NCBI GenBank assembly: GCA_029556915.1 | Contig: JAKQIT010000072.1 | Span: 24,868 to 88,867, forward strand | DNA length: 64,000 nt | Direction: 5' to 3' | From: Pseudomonadota bacterium | GTDB lineage: Bacteria; Pseudomonadota; Gammaproteobacteria; Burkholderiales; Methylophilaceae | Shown: piece by piece, positions 1 to 9,223 of the stretch | Layout of the letters: the number at the start of each line of letters is the position of its first letter | Numbering within the stretch: position 1 is the stretch's first letter | Program-made: the position numbers and the translations under genes | Notes under the pieces: model-generated | What the model was told of the DNA's origin: nothing | Seen by the model: only the letters and a program-made list of their open reading frames with translations | Database searches by the model: none

Positions 1-2
1 CT

Positions 3-1442
3 GGGCAAGTGCTTGCCTATGATGATTTAAGTATCGTGGATGCGCAAATTGCCGCGCACCCCAACCAAAGTGGTATTTATGTACTTGATAAAGGCGAAGA
101 CGCCTTGCTTGCCCGTGCTTGGCTGGCCGACCACGCGCAAAAAACCATAGAAGTGCAATATTTTATTTGGAGTACCGATAACATCGGCATTTTGGCTTCA
201 GAAGCCTTATTGCGTGCGGCGGATAGAGGCGTGAAAGTGCGGGTGATTGTGGACGATTTGCTGGTAGATGCGCCAGATAAGTCTTTACTTGCACTGGCTA
301 AACACCCCAATATTGAAATTCGCATTTATAACCCGCAGCACTCGGTAGGCACGCCTTTTCACAAACGTTTACTCAATATCGCAGTGAATTTTCGCGGAGT
401 GAATCAGCGCATGCACGACAAAACCTTTATTGTGGATGGCAAATTAGCGATTACTGGCGGCCGCAATATGGCAGCTGAATATTTTGACTACAACACTGAA
501 TATAATTTCCGTGACCGCGATGCATTGTTGCTTGGCAATGTGGCAGCAAATATGCAAATCAGTTTTGATAAATTTTGGGCAAGCCCTTTGAGTGCGCCAG
601 TTGAAGAGTTATACGATGGCTTAGGCATTATTCAAAAACATGTGTCGGTGAAAGATGCCGAGATTCAAAAAATCTATACCGATTTACATGATTATGCGAA
701 AAACCCTGAAAATTTTTCACCTGAAAACCGCGAAGCGATTCAAAACACGCCGCAGGCTTTTATGCGGCTTGCCGAGCAATTGATTTGGACGGACATTACA
801 TTTATCAGCGACACGCCGGGTAAAAATAGCAATAAATTGTTGTTAGGCGGCGGCGGAAAATCCACTGAAAAATTGGCTGCTTTGGTTGAAAATGCACAAA
901 GTGAAATTGTCATCCAATCGCCTTATTTGGTGATGTCGTCAGAAGCGAAAAAGCTATTTAAAAACGCCATTAAGCGCGGTGTGAAAGTGCGTATTAACAC
1001 TAATTCACTCGCTGCAACTGACAATATTCAAGCCTTTAGTGGCTATCGTAACCAACGCGAGATTCTCACCAAAATGGGTATCGAAATTTACGAATTTAAA
1101 CCTGATGCACAAATTACCCAGCAGTTAGTACGACATAAAACCAGTGGCGTGATTAAACCACCTATTTTTGCCATTCATGCTAAAACCATGGTGGTGGATA
1201 ACAAAACCGTATATATCGGCACGTTTAATTTTGACCCACGCTCGCAAAATTTGAACACTGAAGTTGGCGTGATTGTGGAAAATACACAGTTAGCAAAAGA
1301 AGTGCAAACGGCCATTGAAGTTGATATGCAGCCCGAAAATAGCTGGAGCGCAGCAACTGATAACCCCGATAAATTTGCCAGCGCCAGTAAACGCAGGCGT
1401 GTGATTGCGTATCAATTAACGCCCATTAAACCACTACTTTAA
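3..1442 (+). CDS. phospholipase D-like / cardiolipin synthase-family protein (5' end outside window)
   Basis: Phosphatidyltransferase or phosphodiesterase of the PLD superfamily, probably acting on phospholipids at the envelope. Two HxKxxxxD catalytic motifs are visible: HDKTFIVD (about residues 136-143 counted from the GTG at position 9) and HAKTMVVD (about 390-397), followed by GTFNFDPRS, typical of cardiolipin synthase-like proteins. The frame is open through the left edge, so the true start and any signal peptide or lipobox lie upstream; the GTG at 9 is only the first possible start here. The C-terminus is intact and is followed by a dispersed repeat. Family assignment is firm; the exact substrate is not shown. 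Confidence 0.85.
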   Translation, partial: GQVLAYDDLSIVDAQIAAHPNQSGIYVLDKGEDALLARAWLADHAQKTIEVQYFIWSTDNIGILASEALLRAADRGVKVRVIVDDLLVDAPDKSLLALAKHPNIEIRIYNPQHSVGTPFHKRLLNIAVNFRGVNQRMHDKTFIVDGKLAITGGRNMAAEYFDYNTEYNFRDRDALLLGNVAANMQISFDKFWASPLSAPVEELYDGLGIIQKHVSVKDAEIQKIYTDLHDYAKNPENFSPENREAIQNTPQAFMRLAEQLIWTDITFISDTPGKNSNKLLLGGGGKSTEKLAALVENAQSEIVIQSPYLVMSSEAKKLFKNAIKRGVKVRINTNSLAATDNIQAFSGYRNQREILTKMGIEIYEFKPDAQITQQLVRHKTSGVIKPPIFAIHAKTMVVDNKTVYIGTFNFDPRSQNLNTEVGVIVENTQLAKEVQTAIEVDMQPENSWSAATDNPDKFASASKRRRVIAYQLTPIKPLL

Positions 1443-1506
1443 GCTATATTTTTTGCGCATAAATTTATGCATAAAAATTATGCTAAATTGGCTTGTTTTT
1501 AGCACC

Positions 1507-1638
1507 AAATCATTTTACCTCCTCTGCAAGCCAGTATCCATGCGGCTTACAGAGGCATAAAAACTTGTCGTATGAATAATGCGCTTTAGCGCATATATTC
1601 TACGGGCATGACCTTTACGGTTACTCGGGGGATTTCAC
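1507..1638 (-). repeat. dispersed palindromic repeat, copy 1 (interrupted by nested element)
   Basis: The palindrome core at 1521-1555 starts CCTCTGCAAGCC and ends GGCTTACAGAGG. The conserved CTCGGGG tail is displaced to about 1624 by a 59-nt insert. Strand is given so that the CCCGAG end is 5'. This copy is an exception: it lies 3' of a plus-strand gene in the opposite orientation to most copies. The rest of the 332-nt gap between 1442 and 1775 holds no gene I can support. Confidence 0.85.
1565..1623 (+). repeat. nested ~58-bp element, copy A
   Basis: A segment with the perfect hairpin GCGCTTTAGCGC flanked by GAATAAT and ATATATTC. It sits between the palindrome and the CTCGGGG tail of dispersed repeat copy 1. 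It matches, in inverse orientation, the insert at 49831-49888, where the hairpin reads CCGCTTTAGCGG, a compensatory stem change. Confidence 0.7.
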
Positions 1639-1774
1639 GCAATAGCTTTAACTTAATTATCACCCTTTTTTAGCCCTAGTTATTATTGTTGTGTAACGCT
1701 AGTCACAGACTTTTTCTGCCTTGAATATATACTGAACTGCGACAAAAATTAAACTACAAATTTGGAGAGAAAAA

Positions 1775-1963
1775 ATGAAATCTAACGTTGGTGGTATTGA
1801 TAAAATTTTGCGTTTAGTTGCTGGTGCTGCACTTGTGGCTTGGGTGTTATTTTTTAATGGCCCAGTATGGGCTTGGGTTGGTGTAGTGGCTATTGCAACG
1901 AGTTTGCTTAATTTTTGCCCTGCTTACACCATTTTAGGTATTAACACTTGCAAAACTAAGTAA
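1775..1963 (+). CDS. DUF2892 family small inner-membrane protein
   Basis: A 62-residue protein with two hydrophobic segments (about residues 10-28 and 30-50) and the family-typical pattern in which GGIDKILRLVAG opens the protein and NFCPAYTILGINTC closes it. This is the YgaP-C-like DUF2892 domain, found alone or fused to rhodanese domains; its function is unknown. A good ribosome-binding site (GGAGAG, seven to eight bases before the ATG) supports the start. It is transcribed alone and is followed by a strong hairpin terminator. The two Cys near the C-terminus are typical of the family. Confidence 0.8.
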   Translation: MKSNVGGIDKILRLVAGAALVAWVLFFNGPVWAWVGVVAIATSLLNFCPAYTILGINTCKTK

Positions 1964-1980
1964 AAAAATAAGTTAAAACT

Positions 1981-2015
1981 AGCAAGCGGTGAGCGCTATC
2001 ACCGCTTGCTTTTTA
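1981..2015 (+). terminator. intrinsic terminator after DUF2892 gene (possibly bidirectional)
   Basis: Perfect 12-bp stem AGCAAGCGGTGA / TCACCGCTTGCT with a six-base loop, followed by TTTTT. It lies between the convergent DUF2892 and ahpF genes and could also stop ahpF transcription. Confidence 0.85.
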
Positions 2016-2021
2016 AACATT

Positions 2022-3605
2022 TTAACGTCGAATCAGATAATCAAATGCGCCTAGCGATGCTTTAGCGCCCTCACCCATCGCGATAATGATTTGCTTATAA
2101 GGCGTGGTTGTCACATCACCTGCCGCAAAAACCCCTGGCAATGAAGTGGCGTTGTGGCTGTTGATTTCAATTTCGTTAAATTTGCTGAGTTTAACTGCAC
2201 CTTTTAACCAATCGGTATTGGGCACCAATCCAATTTGCACAAAAACGCCATCAAGCACTAAATGTTTAGATTCACCCGTCACGCGGTCTGTGTAGGTTAA
2301 TCCATTCATTTTATGACCATCGCCGGTAATTTCTGTCGTTTGTGCGCTGGGAATAATGGTTACGTTTGACAAGGTGCGTAATTTTTTCTGCAAAACTGCA
2401 TCGGCTTTTAATTCAGTATCAAACTGCAATAACGTGACATGCCCGACAAAATTGGCTAAATCAATCGCTGCCTCAACCCCTGAGTTACCGCCGCCCACTA
2501 CTGCCACCGGTTTGCCTTTAAATAAAGGGCCATCACAATGCGGGCAATAGGCTACACCTTTGCCACGATATTCTTTTTCACCGGGCACATTCAGCTCGCG
2601 CCAGCGCGCACCCGTCGCCAAAATCACCGCTTTACTTTTCAGCGTTGCACCACTTTCTAGCTTCAATTCAATCAAGTCGGTATTTTTATTGCCTTCTTTA
2701 CCAAGTTCGGTTAACGCCACTACGCGTTGCAGATTCATAATCTCTACGTCATAACTTTTCACATGTTCTTCTAAGGCCATTACTAATTTTGGCCCGTCAG
2801 TTTCTTTGACTGAAATAAAGTTTTCAATCGCAAGCGTATCCATGACTTGGCCACCAAAGCGCTCTGCCACAATGCCTGTGCGAAAGCCCTTACGCGCAGA
2901 ATAAATAGCCGCCGATGAACCCGCTGGGCCACCGCCGACCACCAATACATCGTAAGGCGCTTGCGCATCTAACTTTTTAGCTTCACGTGCAACAGCACCG
3001 CTATCAATTTTGAGCAGAATTTCATCAAGGTCCATACGCCCTGCGCTGAATATTGCCCCATTTAAATAAGTGGTCGGCACTGACATAATTTCTTTAGCCG
3101 CAACCTCATCTTGATACAGCGCACCATCAATCATTACATGCGTAATGTTGGGGTTAATCACTGCCATCATATTCATCGCCTGCACTACATCAGGGCAGTT
3201 GTGACAACTTAGTGAGATGTAGGTCTCAAAATGAAAGCTGCCTTCTATTGCTGCAATTTGAGCAATTTTCTCAGCCTCCAACTTCATCGGGTGACCGCCA
3301 GTGTGCAGTAGCGCTAACACTAACGAAGTAAACTCATGCCCCATTGGAATTCCAGCAAAGCGCACCCCTACTGCCTTTTGCGCTTCAGTATGCGTTGCAG
3401 CACGTTTTACCGCAAACGAAGGTTTGCGCGCATTATCTTCCATCACTAGCGTAATCTTGTCTGACATGCTGGTGATTTCTTCTAGCAGTTCTTGCATTTC
3501 TTTAGCTGCAGGTGACGCATCAAGTGCTGCGGCCAGCACAATCGGCTCACGCAACATTGCTAAATAGGTTTGCAATTGGGTTTTAATGCTGGTTTCTAAG
3601 GCCAT
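2022..3605 (-). CDS. ahpF: alkyl hydroperoxide reductase subunit F
   Basis: Flavoprotein disulfide reductase that passes electrons from NADH to AhpC. The 527 residues match the usual AhpF length. The N-terminal tandem thioredoxin-like domain carries the CHNC redox pair (C134, C137). The C-terminal thioredoxin-reductase-like part has the FAD-binding [12 protein letters not shown], the CPHC active-site pair near residue 350 and the NAD-binding [12 protein letters not shown]. It lies downstream of ahpC on the same strand, separated by 145 nt containing two hairpins, so ahpC can be made in excess of ahpF. Confidence 0.97.
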   Translation of the reverse strand: MALETSIKTQLQTYLAMLREPIVLAAALDASPAAKEMQELLEEITSMSDKITLVMEDNARKPSFAVKRAATHTEAQKAVGVRFAGIPMGHEFTSLVLALLHTGGHPMKLEAEKIAQIAAIEGSFHFETYISLSCHNCPDVVQAMNMMAVINPNITHVMIDGALYQDEVAAKEIMSVPTTYLNGAIFSAGRMDLDEILLKIDSGAVAREAKKLDAQAPYDVLVVGGGPAGSSAAIYSARKGFRTGIVAERFGGQVMDTLAIENFISVKETDGPKLVMALEEHVKSYDVEIMNLQRVVALTELGKEGNKNTDLIELKLESGATLKSKAVILATGARWRELNVPGEKEYRGKGVAYCPHCDGPLFKGKPVAVVGGGNSGVEAAIDLANFVGHVTLLQFDTELKADAVLQKKLRTLSNVTIIPSAQTTEITGDGHKMNGLTYTDRVTGESKHLVLDGVFVQIGLVPNTDWLKGAVKLSKFNEIEINSHNATSLPGVFAAGDVTTTPYKQIIIAMGEGAKASLGAFDYLIRR

Positions 3606-3657
3606 AATCGCTCTCTTTACTTTTTTGGGCTAGTATATTTTTGCCCATGATTGAAAA

Positions 3658-3692
3658 TAAAAGGCATTATCTTTTGAATAATGCCTTTGTAA
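3658..3692 (-). terminator. partial terminator between ahpC and ahpF
   Basis: On the minus strand AAAGGCATTAT pairs with ATAATGCCTTT across a short loop and is followed by a T-rich run (TTTTATTTT). It lies after ahpC and before ahpF, so it probably attenuates read-through rather than ending the operon completely. Confidence 0.7.
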
Positions 3693-3700
3693 TTTAATTG

Positions 3701-3727
3701 CGCTAAAAGATGTTGGCTTTTAGCGCA
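3701..3727 (-). promoter_or_regulatory. second hairpin in the ahpC 3' region
   Basis: GCGCTAAAAG and CTTTTAGCGC form a perfect 10-bp stem with a seven-base loop, 24 nt after the ahpC stop. It has no strong T-run and may stabilise the ahpC transcript 3' end; this role is inferred. Confidence 0.5.
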
Positions 3728-3750
3728 AATCTATTTTGCCTAAGGCGCTA

Positions 3751-4314
3751 TTAAATCTTACCTACCAAATCTAGTGAAGGTGTTAATGTTTTAGCACCTT
3801 CTTGCCATTTAGCTGGACATACTTGACCTGGATGACTTGCCGTAAATTGCGCTGCTTTTAATTTGCGTAGCGTTTCTTTTACATCACGGGCAATTTCATT
3901 GCTATGAATTTCAACTGTTTTAATCACACCTTCTGGGTTGATTACAAAAGTGCCGCGCAAAGCTAAGCCTTCTTCATCAATATGCACATCAAATGCACGT
4001 GTTAATTGGTGTGTAGGGTCGCCCACTAGCGGAAATTGTGCTTTACCTACCGCTGGTGAAGTTTCGTGCCACACTTTATGTGAGAAGTGCGTGTCGGTTG
4101 TCACGATATATACTTCTGCACCTGCTTTTTGAAACTCTGCGTAATGGTCTGCTGCATCTTCTACTTCTGTTGGGCAGTTAAATGTAAACGCTGCTGGCAT
4201 AAAAATCACTACCGACCATTTACCTTTCATGCTGGCATCGCTAACTTCAACAAATCTGCCGTTGTGAAAAGCTTGCGCTTTAAAAGGCTGAATGTGTGTA
4301 TTGATTAATGACAT
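3751..4314 (-). CDS. ahpC: alkyl hydroperoxide reductase subunit C (2-Cys peroxiredoxin)
   Basis: Reduces hydrogen peroxide and organic hydroperoxides in the cytoplasm. The 187 residues are typical of bacterial AhpC. The peroxidatic Cys is in FTFNCPTE (C47) and the resolving Cys in VCPAKWQ (C166). Its partner AhpF follows on the same strand. The start is supported by AAGGAAAAA shortly before the ATG. A candidate promoter lies about 80-110 nt upstream; OxyR control would be usual for the family, but I cannot identify an OxyR site. Confidence 0.97.
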   Translation of the reverse strand: MSLINTHIQPFKAQAFHNGRFVEVSDASMKGKWSVVIFMPAAFTFNCPTEVEDAADHYAEFQKAGAEVYIVTTDTHFSHKVWHETSPAVGKAQFPLVGDPTHQLTRAFDVHIDEEGLALRGTFVINPEGVIKTVEIHSNEIARDVKETLRKLKAAQFTASHPGQVCPAKWQEGAKTLTPSLDLVGKI

Positions 4315-4396
4315 TGTATTTTTCCTTTATATAAATAATTACGTTAAAAAATAATAAAACAACTGCTAAACACTGATTGATTAAGTGATGTGAGGC

Positions 4397-4426
4397 ATTG
4401 TAAAGACAATACAAAAATAAATCCAA
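4397..4426 (-). promoter_or_regulatory. candidate sigma-70 promoter of ahpC
   Basis: On the minus strand TTGGAT (-35) and TACAAT (-10) are separated by 18 nt, in an AT-rich region between bepA and ahpC. It is assigned only by resemblance to the consensus. Confidence 0.35.
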
Positions 4427-4479
4427 TATATCATTTTAATTAAATCAATTAATATTATTTATCACTTAAACTTAATATT

Positions 4480-5958
4480 TTATGGTTTTTTATCGCTATC
4501 TTGCATGCGCCTGAGTTCTTTTAAGCGCGCCTCAACAATAGACCTTTGATAAAAATCACCATCATTAGCTTTAACCGCTAAATCCATTTGCTCTATAGCG
4601 CGGGTTAAATCATACTTTCTAAAATAGGCTTCGCCTTGTGCCTGATGCCCCAATAACTGTTTATTTTGCATTGTGTAAGCACTCGCGAGCACTTCATAAA
4701 ATTTTGCATCATAAGGGTATAACCGTTGCTGCGATTTAGCTAATTTAATCGCATTATCCGCCTGTTTAATCGCTAATAAATGCTCAGCATAGCCATAATT
4801 TAAGCCGCGATTATCTGGGTAAATTTTCAATGCAGTTTCGTAGTGCTTGCCTGCAGCTTGCGGATTGTTTTTAGCGACTTGCAGTTTGGCGCTTAAATTT
4901 TCTACCATCGCATGCGCTGGGGCGTTTTTTTTCAGCCAGACAATTTCTTTTTCTGCCTGTGCAAGCGCATTTTTGCGCAGATATGCCACTGCAAGGCCAT
5001 AATGCTCGGCGGGTTCGGAAACAAATCGACGTTCACGAATGTTTTGTTCAAATACTGCAATATTCGTTTCTACCACGCCGTGGTAAGCCTGCAATTTAGC
5101 CTTCACATATTGAAACTCTATACTGCTTGGCACTTGCCGATATGGCATTTGCTCAACGCGATTAGTTACATCAGCAATACGCTCGCCTGTAAGCGGGTGG
5201 GTGCGTAAAAAACTCGGTGCACCTCCTTCAGAAAAACGCGAACCATGCTGCAATGTGGTAAAAAATGCGGGCATGCCACGCACATCAAAACCCGCATTAC
5301 TTAAAATCTGCAAACCCACACGGTCTGCCTCACGCTCATGCTCACGTGTGTAATCTAACTGATTTTGCACACCGACTGCCGCAGAGGTCGTTAATGCGCC
5401 CTGTGCTAAGTCAGGGTTAGCGCGCGCAACCAATAATGCCAGCGCAATACCTGCAATATTTTTAACCATATCGTACTTTTGTGCGGCTAACATGCGCGCT
5501 AAGTGGCGCTGGGTAACATGGCCAATTTCGTGCCCCAACACGCTTGCTAGCTCTGATTCACTTTTTGCCGCCAGAAATAACCCTGTATGTACGCCTATCA
5601 CCCCACCGGGCATGGCAAAGGCGTTAATTGAGTTATCTTGCACAACAAAAAAGTTAAATTTTTGTTGTTTGTCACTACTTGCTGCTGCCAGTCTATTACC
5701 CAGTGCATTGAGATAATCAATTACTTCTACATCTTGCACCACCTCATCACTCACGGCGACTTCACGCATAATTTGCTCGCCGATGCGTTGCTCATCTAAA
5801 GGTGTAAATACAGTTTGTGATACATCGCCCAAATCAGGCAGATTGGTGTCTAGTGTCGTTGCATTTGAATATGGTCTTCCAGATAAGCTGTCATCAGACA
5901 ACGCCTGCATACTGGTTATGGCTATTAAGGTTGCAATGGCAATGGTTTTTAATTTCAT
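4480..5958 (-). CDS. bepA: BepA-like periplasmic M48 metalloprotease with TPR repeats
   Basis: Outer-membrane protein quality-control protease and chaperone. A signal peptide is seen at residues 1-21 (basic MKLK, hydrophobic stretch, cleavage near ALS). The zinc site is HEIGH at 143-147, with the third ligand in HEREAD (about E210). The C-terminal half, from about residue 300, is a helical TPR array with repeated alanine-rich helices. At 492 residues it has the length of E. coli BepA (YfgC). It stands alone, divergent from moaC. Its exact substrates in this organism are not shown. Confidence 0.88.
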   Translation of the reverse strand: MKLKTIAIATLIAITSMQALSDDSLSGRPYSNATTLDTNLPDLGDVSQTVFTPLDEQRIGEQIMREVAVSDEVVQDVEVIDYLNALGNRLAAASSDKQQKFNFFVVQDNSINAFAMPGGVIGVHTGLFLAAKSESELASVLGHEIGHVTQRHLARMLAAQKYDMVKNIAGIALALLVARANPDLAQGALTTSAAVGVQNQLDYTREHEREADRVGLQILSNAGFDVRGMPAFFTTLQHGSRFSEGGAPSFLRTHPLTGERIADVTNRVEQMPYRQVPSSIEFQYVKAKLQAYHGVVETNIAVFEQNIRERRFVSEPAEHYGLAVAYLRKNALAQAEKEIVWLKKNAPAHAMVENLSAKLQVAKNNPQAAGKHYETALKIYPDNRGLNYGYAEHLLAIKQADNAIKLAKSQQRLYPYDAKFYEVLASAYTMQNKQLLGHQAQGEAYFRKYDLTRAIEQMDLAVKANDGDFYQRSIVEARLKELRRMQDSDKKP

Positions 5959-6020
5959 GGTGATATGATAATGATTTTAAGCGCTAAGTTCACGCTGAAT
6001 CATTAAATTAAAAGGCTAAT

Positions 6021-6512
6021 ATGAGCAAATCTGACGCAAGCACACTCACGCACTTTGATAAAAACGGCCAAGCGCACATGGTGGACGTAGGCGATAAAGC
6101 GCATACCAAACGCACCGCCACTGCAAGCGGTAATATTTATATGCAAGCGGCAACATTGCAAACCATCATGCAAGGCAATGCTAAAAAAGGCGATGTGCTT
6201 GGCATTGCGCGCATCGCGGCAATTCAAGGGTCAAAACGTACAGCCGATTTAATTCCACTTTGTCACCCAATCAGCCTCACCAAGGTGGCGGTGCATTTTG
6301 ATATAAACGAGCATGATTCAAGCATTACCTGTACCACTATTTGCGAAACCACAGGCCAAACGGGAGTAGAAATGGAAGCGCTCACGGCCGTTAGCGTAGG
6401 ATTACTGACTATTTATGACATGTGCAAAGCCATAGATCGCGGCATGACCATGCGTGACATCAAATTGCTTGAAAAACATGGTGGAAAATCAGGTGATTGG
6501 CTGGCGATTTAA
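6021..6512 (+). CDS. moaC: cyclic pyranopterin monophosphate synthase
   Basis: Second step of molybdenum cofactor synthesis, converting the MoaA product to cyclic pyranopterin monophosphate. The 163 residues cover the whole family. The conserved [16 protein letters not shown] and the motif [14 protein letters not shown], which carries the catalytic Asp and Lys, are all present. It stands alone here, with no other moa gene nearby. Downstream, 6513-6648 is very AT-rich, with two TTTTTTAAAAAA palindromes and a TTTTCAAG/CTTGAAAA hairpin (6572-6590), but no gene. Confidence 0.95.
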   Translation: MSKSDASTLTHFDKNGQAHMVDVGDKAHTKRTATASGNIYMQAATLQTIMQGNAKKGDVLGIARIAAIQGSKRTADLIPLCHPISLTKVAVHFDINEHDSSITCTTICETTGQTGVEMEALTAVSVGLLTIYDMCKAIDRGMTMRDIKLLEKHGGKSGDWLAI

Positions 6513-6648
6513 ACTTAAAAACGACACTTTTTTAAAAAAATTAGTTTCTTTTTTAAAAAACCAAATTTCCATTTTCAAGTTGCTTGAAAACAACCATTAA
6601 TTGGTTTAAATTAGCCTATAACCACAATAAAAAAAGTGTTAATAGACT

Positions 6649-6798
6649 ATGCTCGCATATTTATCTTCCCTCAGTGGCATCGCCATTGCCGCTATTATCG
6701 TTTTAGTTATTTTTATTGGTACGATACTCTGGCTCAATTGGCCATCAGAAGAGTATCGCCAATTCCTAAAAGAACAAAAAAAGTACAAAGATAAATAA
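6649..6798 (+). CDS. putative 49-residue single-span membrane protein
   Basis: A short open frame that encodes a hydrophobic helix (about residues 9-31, rich in Ile, Val and Ala) followed by a charged tail ending KEQKKYKDK. The composition is that of a small bitopic membrane protein with a basic cytoplasmic tail. The ribosome-binding site is weak and the family is not recognised. It lies between moaC and the convergent antiporter gene. It could be a chance frame, but the clean helix plus charged tail argues for a real gene. Confidence 0.45.
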   Translation: MLAYLSSLSGIAIAAIIVLVIFIGTILWLNWPSEEYRQFLKEQKKYKDK

Positions 6799-6865
6799 TT
6801 TTAAATGTGGCTAATTTTGCATTTGAAAATTTGCAATTTTCAGTGTAAAAAAGCTTATCTTCATT

Positions 6866-6930
6866 CCACATGCTCTGCGAGCCTTATTCCATGCGGCTTG
6901 CAGAGCATTGTTTTTTGCTCGGGGATTTTT
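6866..6930 (-). repeat. dispersed palindromic repeat, copy 2
   Basis: Palindrome core 6872-6906 (GCTCTGCGAGCC ... GGCTTGCAGAGC) with the CTCGGGG tail at 6918-6924. The tail faces the stop codon of the truncated gene at 6954 and the antiporter gene just beyond it. Confidence 0.85.
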
Positions 6931-6953
6931 AACGCGTAAATGCTAAGGTATTT

Positions 6954-7031
6954 TTACAGCAAGCCCGCCAGCGCTTTTGCTGTGATGCAGCCCACAATGC
7001 CGCCGCCGATGACCAAAATATGTGGCTTCAT
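6954..7031 (-). pseudogene. N-terminal remnant of an FAD/NAD(P)-binding oxidoreductase
   Basis: A 25-codon frame whose product contains ILVIGGGIVG, the GxGxxG dinucleotide-binding start of FAD-dependent oxidoreductases, and then stops. Its ATG overlaps the TGA of the upstream antiporter gene in an ATGA arrangement, as in a translationally coupled operon. The rest of the expected gene is absent and a dispersed repeat begins about 25 nt after the stop. I read it as the stub of a deleted gene. Confidence 0.6.
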
Positions 7032-9013
7032 TTTGTCGCCAATCGACCCGTTAACAATGCATTTTGGGCATTAGTTAACCCAATTGGCTGGCCTAACAAG
7101 ACAATCACGTCTCCCTCAGCAAGTAAGCTTTCGGCAGTAGGTACACTACCATTTGAATTAGGGCGGCGAATGGATTTCACCTCGACTTCAAAACTTTCTA
7201 ACTGCATATCAATTAATCTTCTGCCTATCGCATAGCTACCAGCGCTAATCACCACAGAATGTAAGCGCACTTGCTGTTTTTCGAGCGCTTCATCTTCAGC
7301 ATCTGATATACCGTGAAAGTAACCTTTAAACAGTTTATAGCGCTCTTCTCTAAATAAACGTATGCGCTTTACTACACGGTTAAGCGGCACACCCATCAGC
7401 ATTAAAGCATGCGAGGCGAGCATCAAACTACCTTCTAGAATTTCTGGCACAACCTCGGCCGCGCCTGCTTCTTGTAAAATATCCATATTGCTGTCATCCA
7501 CCGTGCGAACAATCACTGGCAATTGCGGATAATTTTCTTGCACAATATGTAAAATTTTCATGGCTGCACGGTTATCGGCATAACTGATTACCAAAGCTTT
7601 AGCGCGCGCGCCTCCCGCAGCTTCTAGCACTACGCGCCGTGCGGCATCGCCAAACATAACATTTTCACCCGCTGCTGCTGCTTCTAATACGCGGGACGGG
7701 TCAATATCAAGCGCCACATAAGGAATTTTCTCTTCACTCAAAAAACGTCCCAAGTATTGACCGCTTCTGCCATAACCGCAAATAATGACATGGTCATGCA
7801 GGTGTTTACCCATTTCATCAATTTTTTCCACAACTTTGTCACTGTTACGATTGTAACTTTGCACCAATTTGCGCGCGATACGGCCATTATATTGAATTAA
7901 GAACGGCGCTATCACCATAGAGAGTAAAGATGCGGCTAGAATAATTTGCAAGGCTTGCCCGCCAACTAATTTTTGTTCAACTCCCAGCGCTAAAATCACA
8001 AAACTAAACTCACCCGCTTGCGCCAGAATCACGCCAGTACGAATAGCCACGCCAGTTTCGTACTTCACAAACCTCACCACTAGCGCAACAATGAGCGCTT
8101 TAAGCAACACAAATGCGAGTAAAATCAACAATACCCAACCCAAATTTTGCGCAATTTTGCCAACATCGAGCAACATGCCGATACTGATAAAAAAGAGCCC
8201 AAGCAATATATCGCGAAATGGCGAAATATCAGACTCCACTTGATAGCGAAATTTAGTTTCAGAAATGAGCATGCCTGCAATAAACGCCCCAAGCGCATAT
8301 GATAAACCCGCAAGTTTAGTAGCAAACGCCAGCAGTAGCGTAATCATCAGCACATTCATCACAAAAAGCTCTCTTGAACGCTGACTTGCCACCAAATTAA
8401 ACCAAGGGTTAATAAGCCACTTACCTACGGTAAACAAAAATAGCAACATGGCAGCGGCCTTGAGAAAAGCCATACCTAACACACCACCTAGATTACTAGA
8501 TGCCAAGCCTAGCGCCGGAATAAGCACTAAAACAGGCACGACAGCAATATCTTGGAACAGCAACACACCTATACTTAAGCGTCCATGACGTGAGTTTAAG
8601 TCCACCCGTTCAGCCAATATTTTGGAAACAATAGCAGTGGAAGACATCGCCAAAGCCGCACCAATCACAAATGCTGAAGACCAATGTAAACCTGCTAATT
8701 TGGCAATCGTCATCACAATTGCCAAGGTTAATATCACCTGTGCACCGCCTAGCCCTAGCACCTTTTTGCGCATTGCATAAAGTTGAGGCAAGCTAAACTC
8801 CAGGCCAATACTAAACATTAAAAACACGATGCCGAACTCAGCAAATTCGCGCGCACCTTCTGTATTAGGCAACAACTCAAAAGTGTGCGGCCCCAAAATT
8901 ACACCCACAGCGAAATATGCCAGCATGGCTGGTAAGCGCAGCGCCCGAAATAGCGCTACTGCTAACACTGCACTGATGAGTAGTAATAATATTTGGGGTA
9001 AGGTGTCTAACAT
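7028..9013 (-). CDS. KefB/YbaL-type monovalent cation:proton antiporter
   Basis: CPA2-family K+ or Na+/H+ antiporter in the inner membrane. About residues 1-380 form 12-13 hydrophobic helices, including the family motifs GVILGPHTF and ALAMSSTAIV. Near residue 410 HVIICGYGRSGQYLG opens a TrkA-N (RCK) nucleotide-binding domain, and the last 90 residues form a TrkA-C domain. At 661 residues it matches full-length members. The start, MLDTLPQILLLL, sits at the beginning of the first helix. It is divergent from kdsD. Whether it is glutathione-gated like KefB/C cannot be told from sequence. Confidence 0.88.
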   Translation of the reverse strand: MLDTLPQILLLLISAVLAVALFRALRLPAMLAYFAVGVILGPHTFELLPNTEGAREFAEFGIVFLMFSIGLEFSLPQLYAMRKKVLGLGGAQVILTLAIVMTIAKLAGLHWSSAFVIGAALAMSSTAIVSKILAERVDLNSRHGRLSIGVLLFQDIAVVPVLVLIPALGLASSNLGGVLGMAFLKAAAMLLFLFTVGKWLINPWFNLVASQRSRELFVMNVLMITLLLAFATKLAGLSYALGAFIAGMLISETKFRYQVESDISPFRDILLGLFFISIGMLLDVGKIAQNLGWVLLILLAFVLLKALIVALVVRFVKYETGVAIRTGVILAQAGEFSFVILALGVEQKLVGGQALQIILAASLLSMVIAPFLIQYNGRIARKLVQSYNRNSDKVVEKIDEMGKHLHDHVIICGYGRSGQYLGRFLSEEKIPYVALDIDPSRVLEAAAAGENVMFGDAARRVVLEAAGGARAKALVISYADNRAAMKILHIVQENYPQLPVIVRTVDDSNMDILQEAGAAEVVPEILEGSLMLASHALMLMGVPLNRVVKRIRLFREERYKLFKGYFHGISDAEDEALEKQQVRLHSVVISAGSYAIGRRLIDMQLESFEVEVKSIRRPNSNGSVPTAESLLAEGDVIVLLGQPIGLTNAQNALLTGRLATK

Positions 9014-9223
9014 GCGTTATTTTAATCTCATATTTTTTGTTTTATTTATTCAATAGGATGTTGCCAAAAAAGCCCTCATAGCAAAATTTGTGCCTAAAGT
9101 TAATATTTTTCAATAATTTTACTATAATTATTACGATAATCCCGCTTTTAGGCTTTATATATGTCTCTTTCCCTTTTATACTAGCCGCTAATCGAGTCAA
9201 TCATAAGAAATAATTAAACTTAA

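Noticed and set aside
761-775. TATGCGGCTTGC in the phospholipase gene resembling the repeat core
   Set aside because: Only 12 bases match, within chance for a coding region of this composition, unlike the 21-nt match in fmt.
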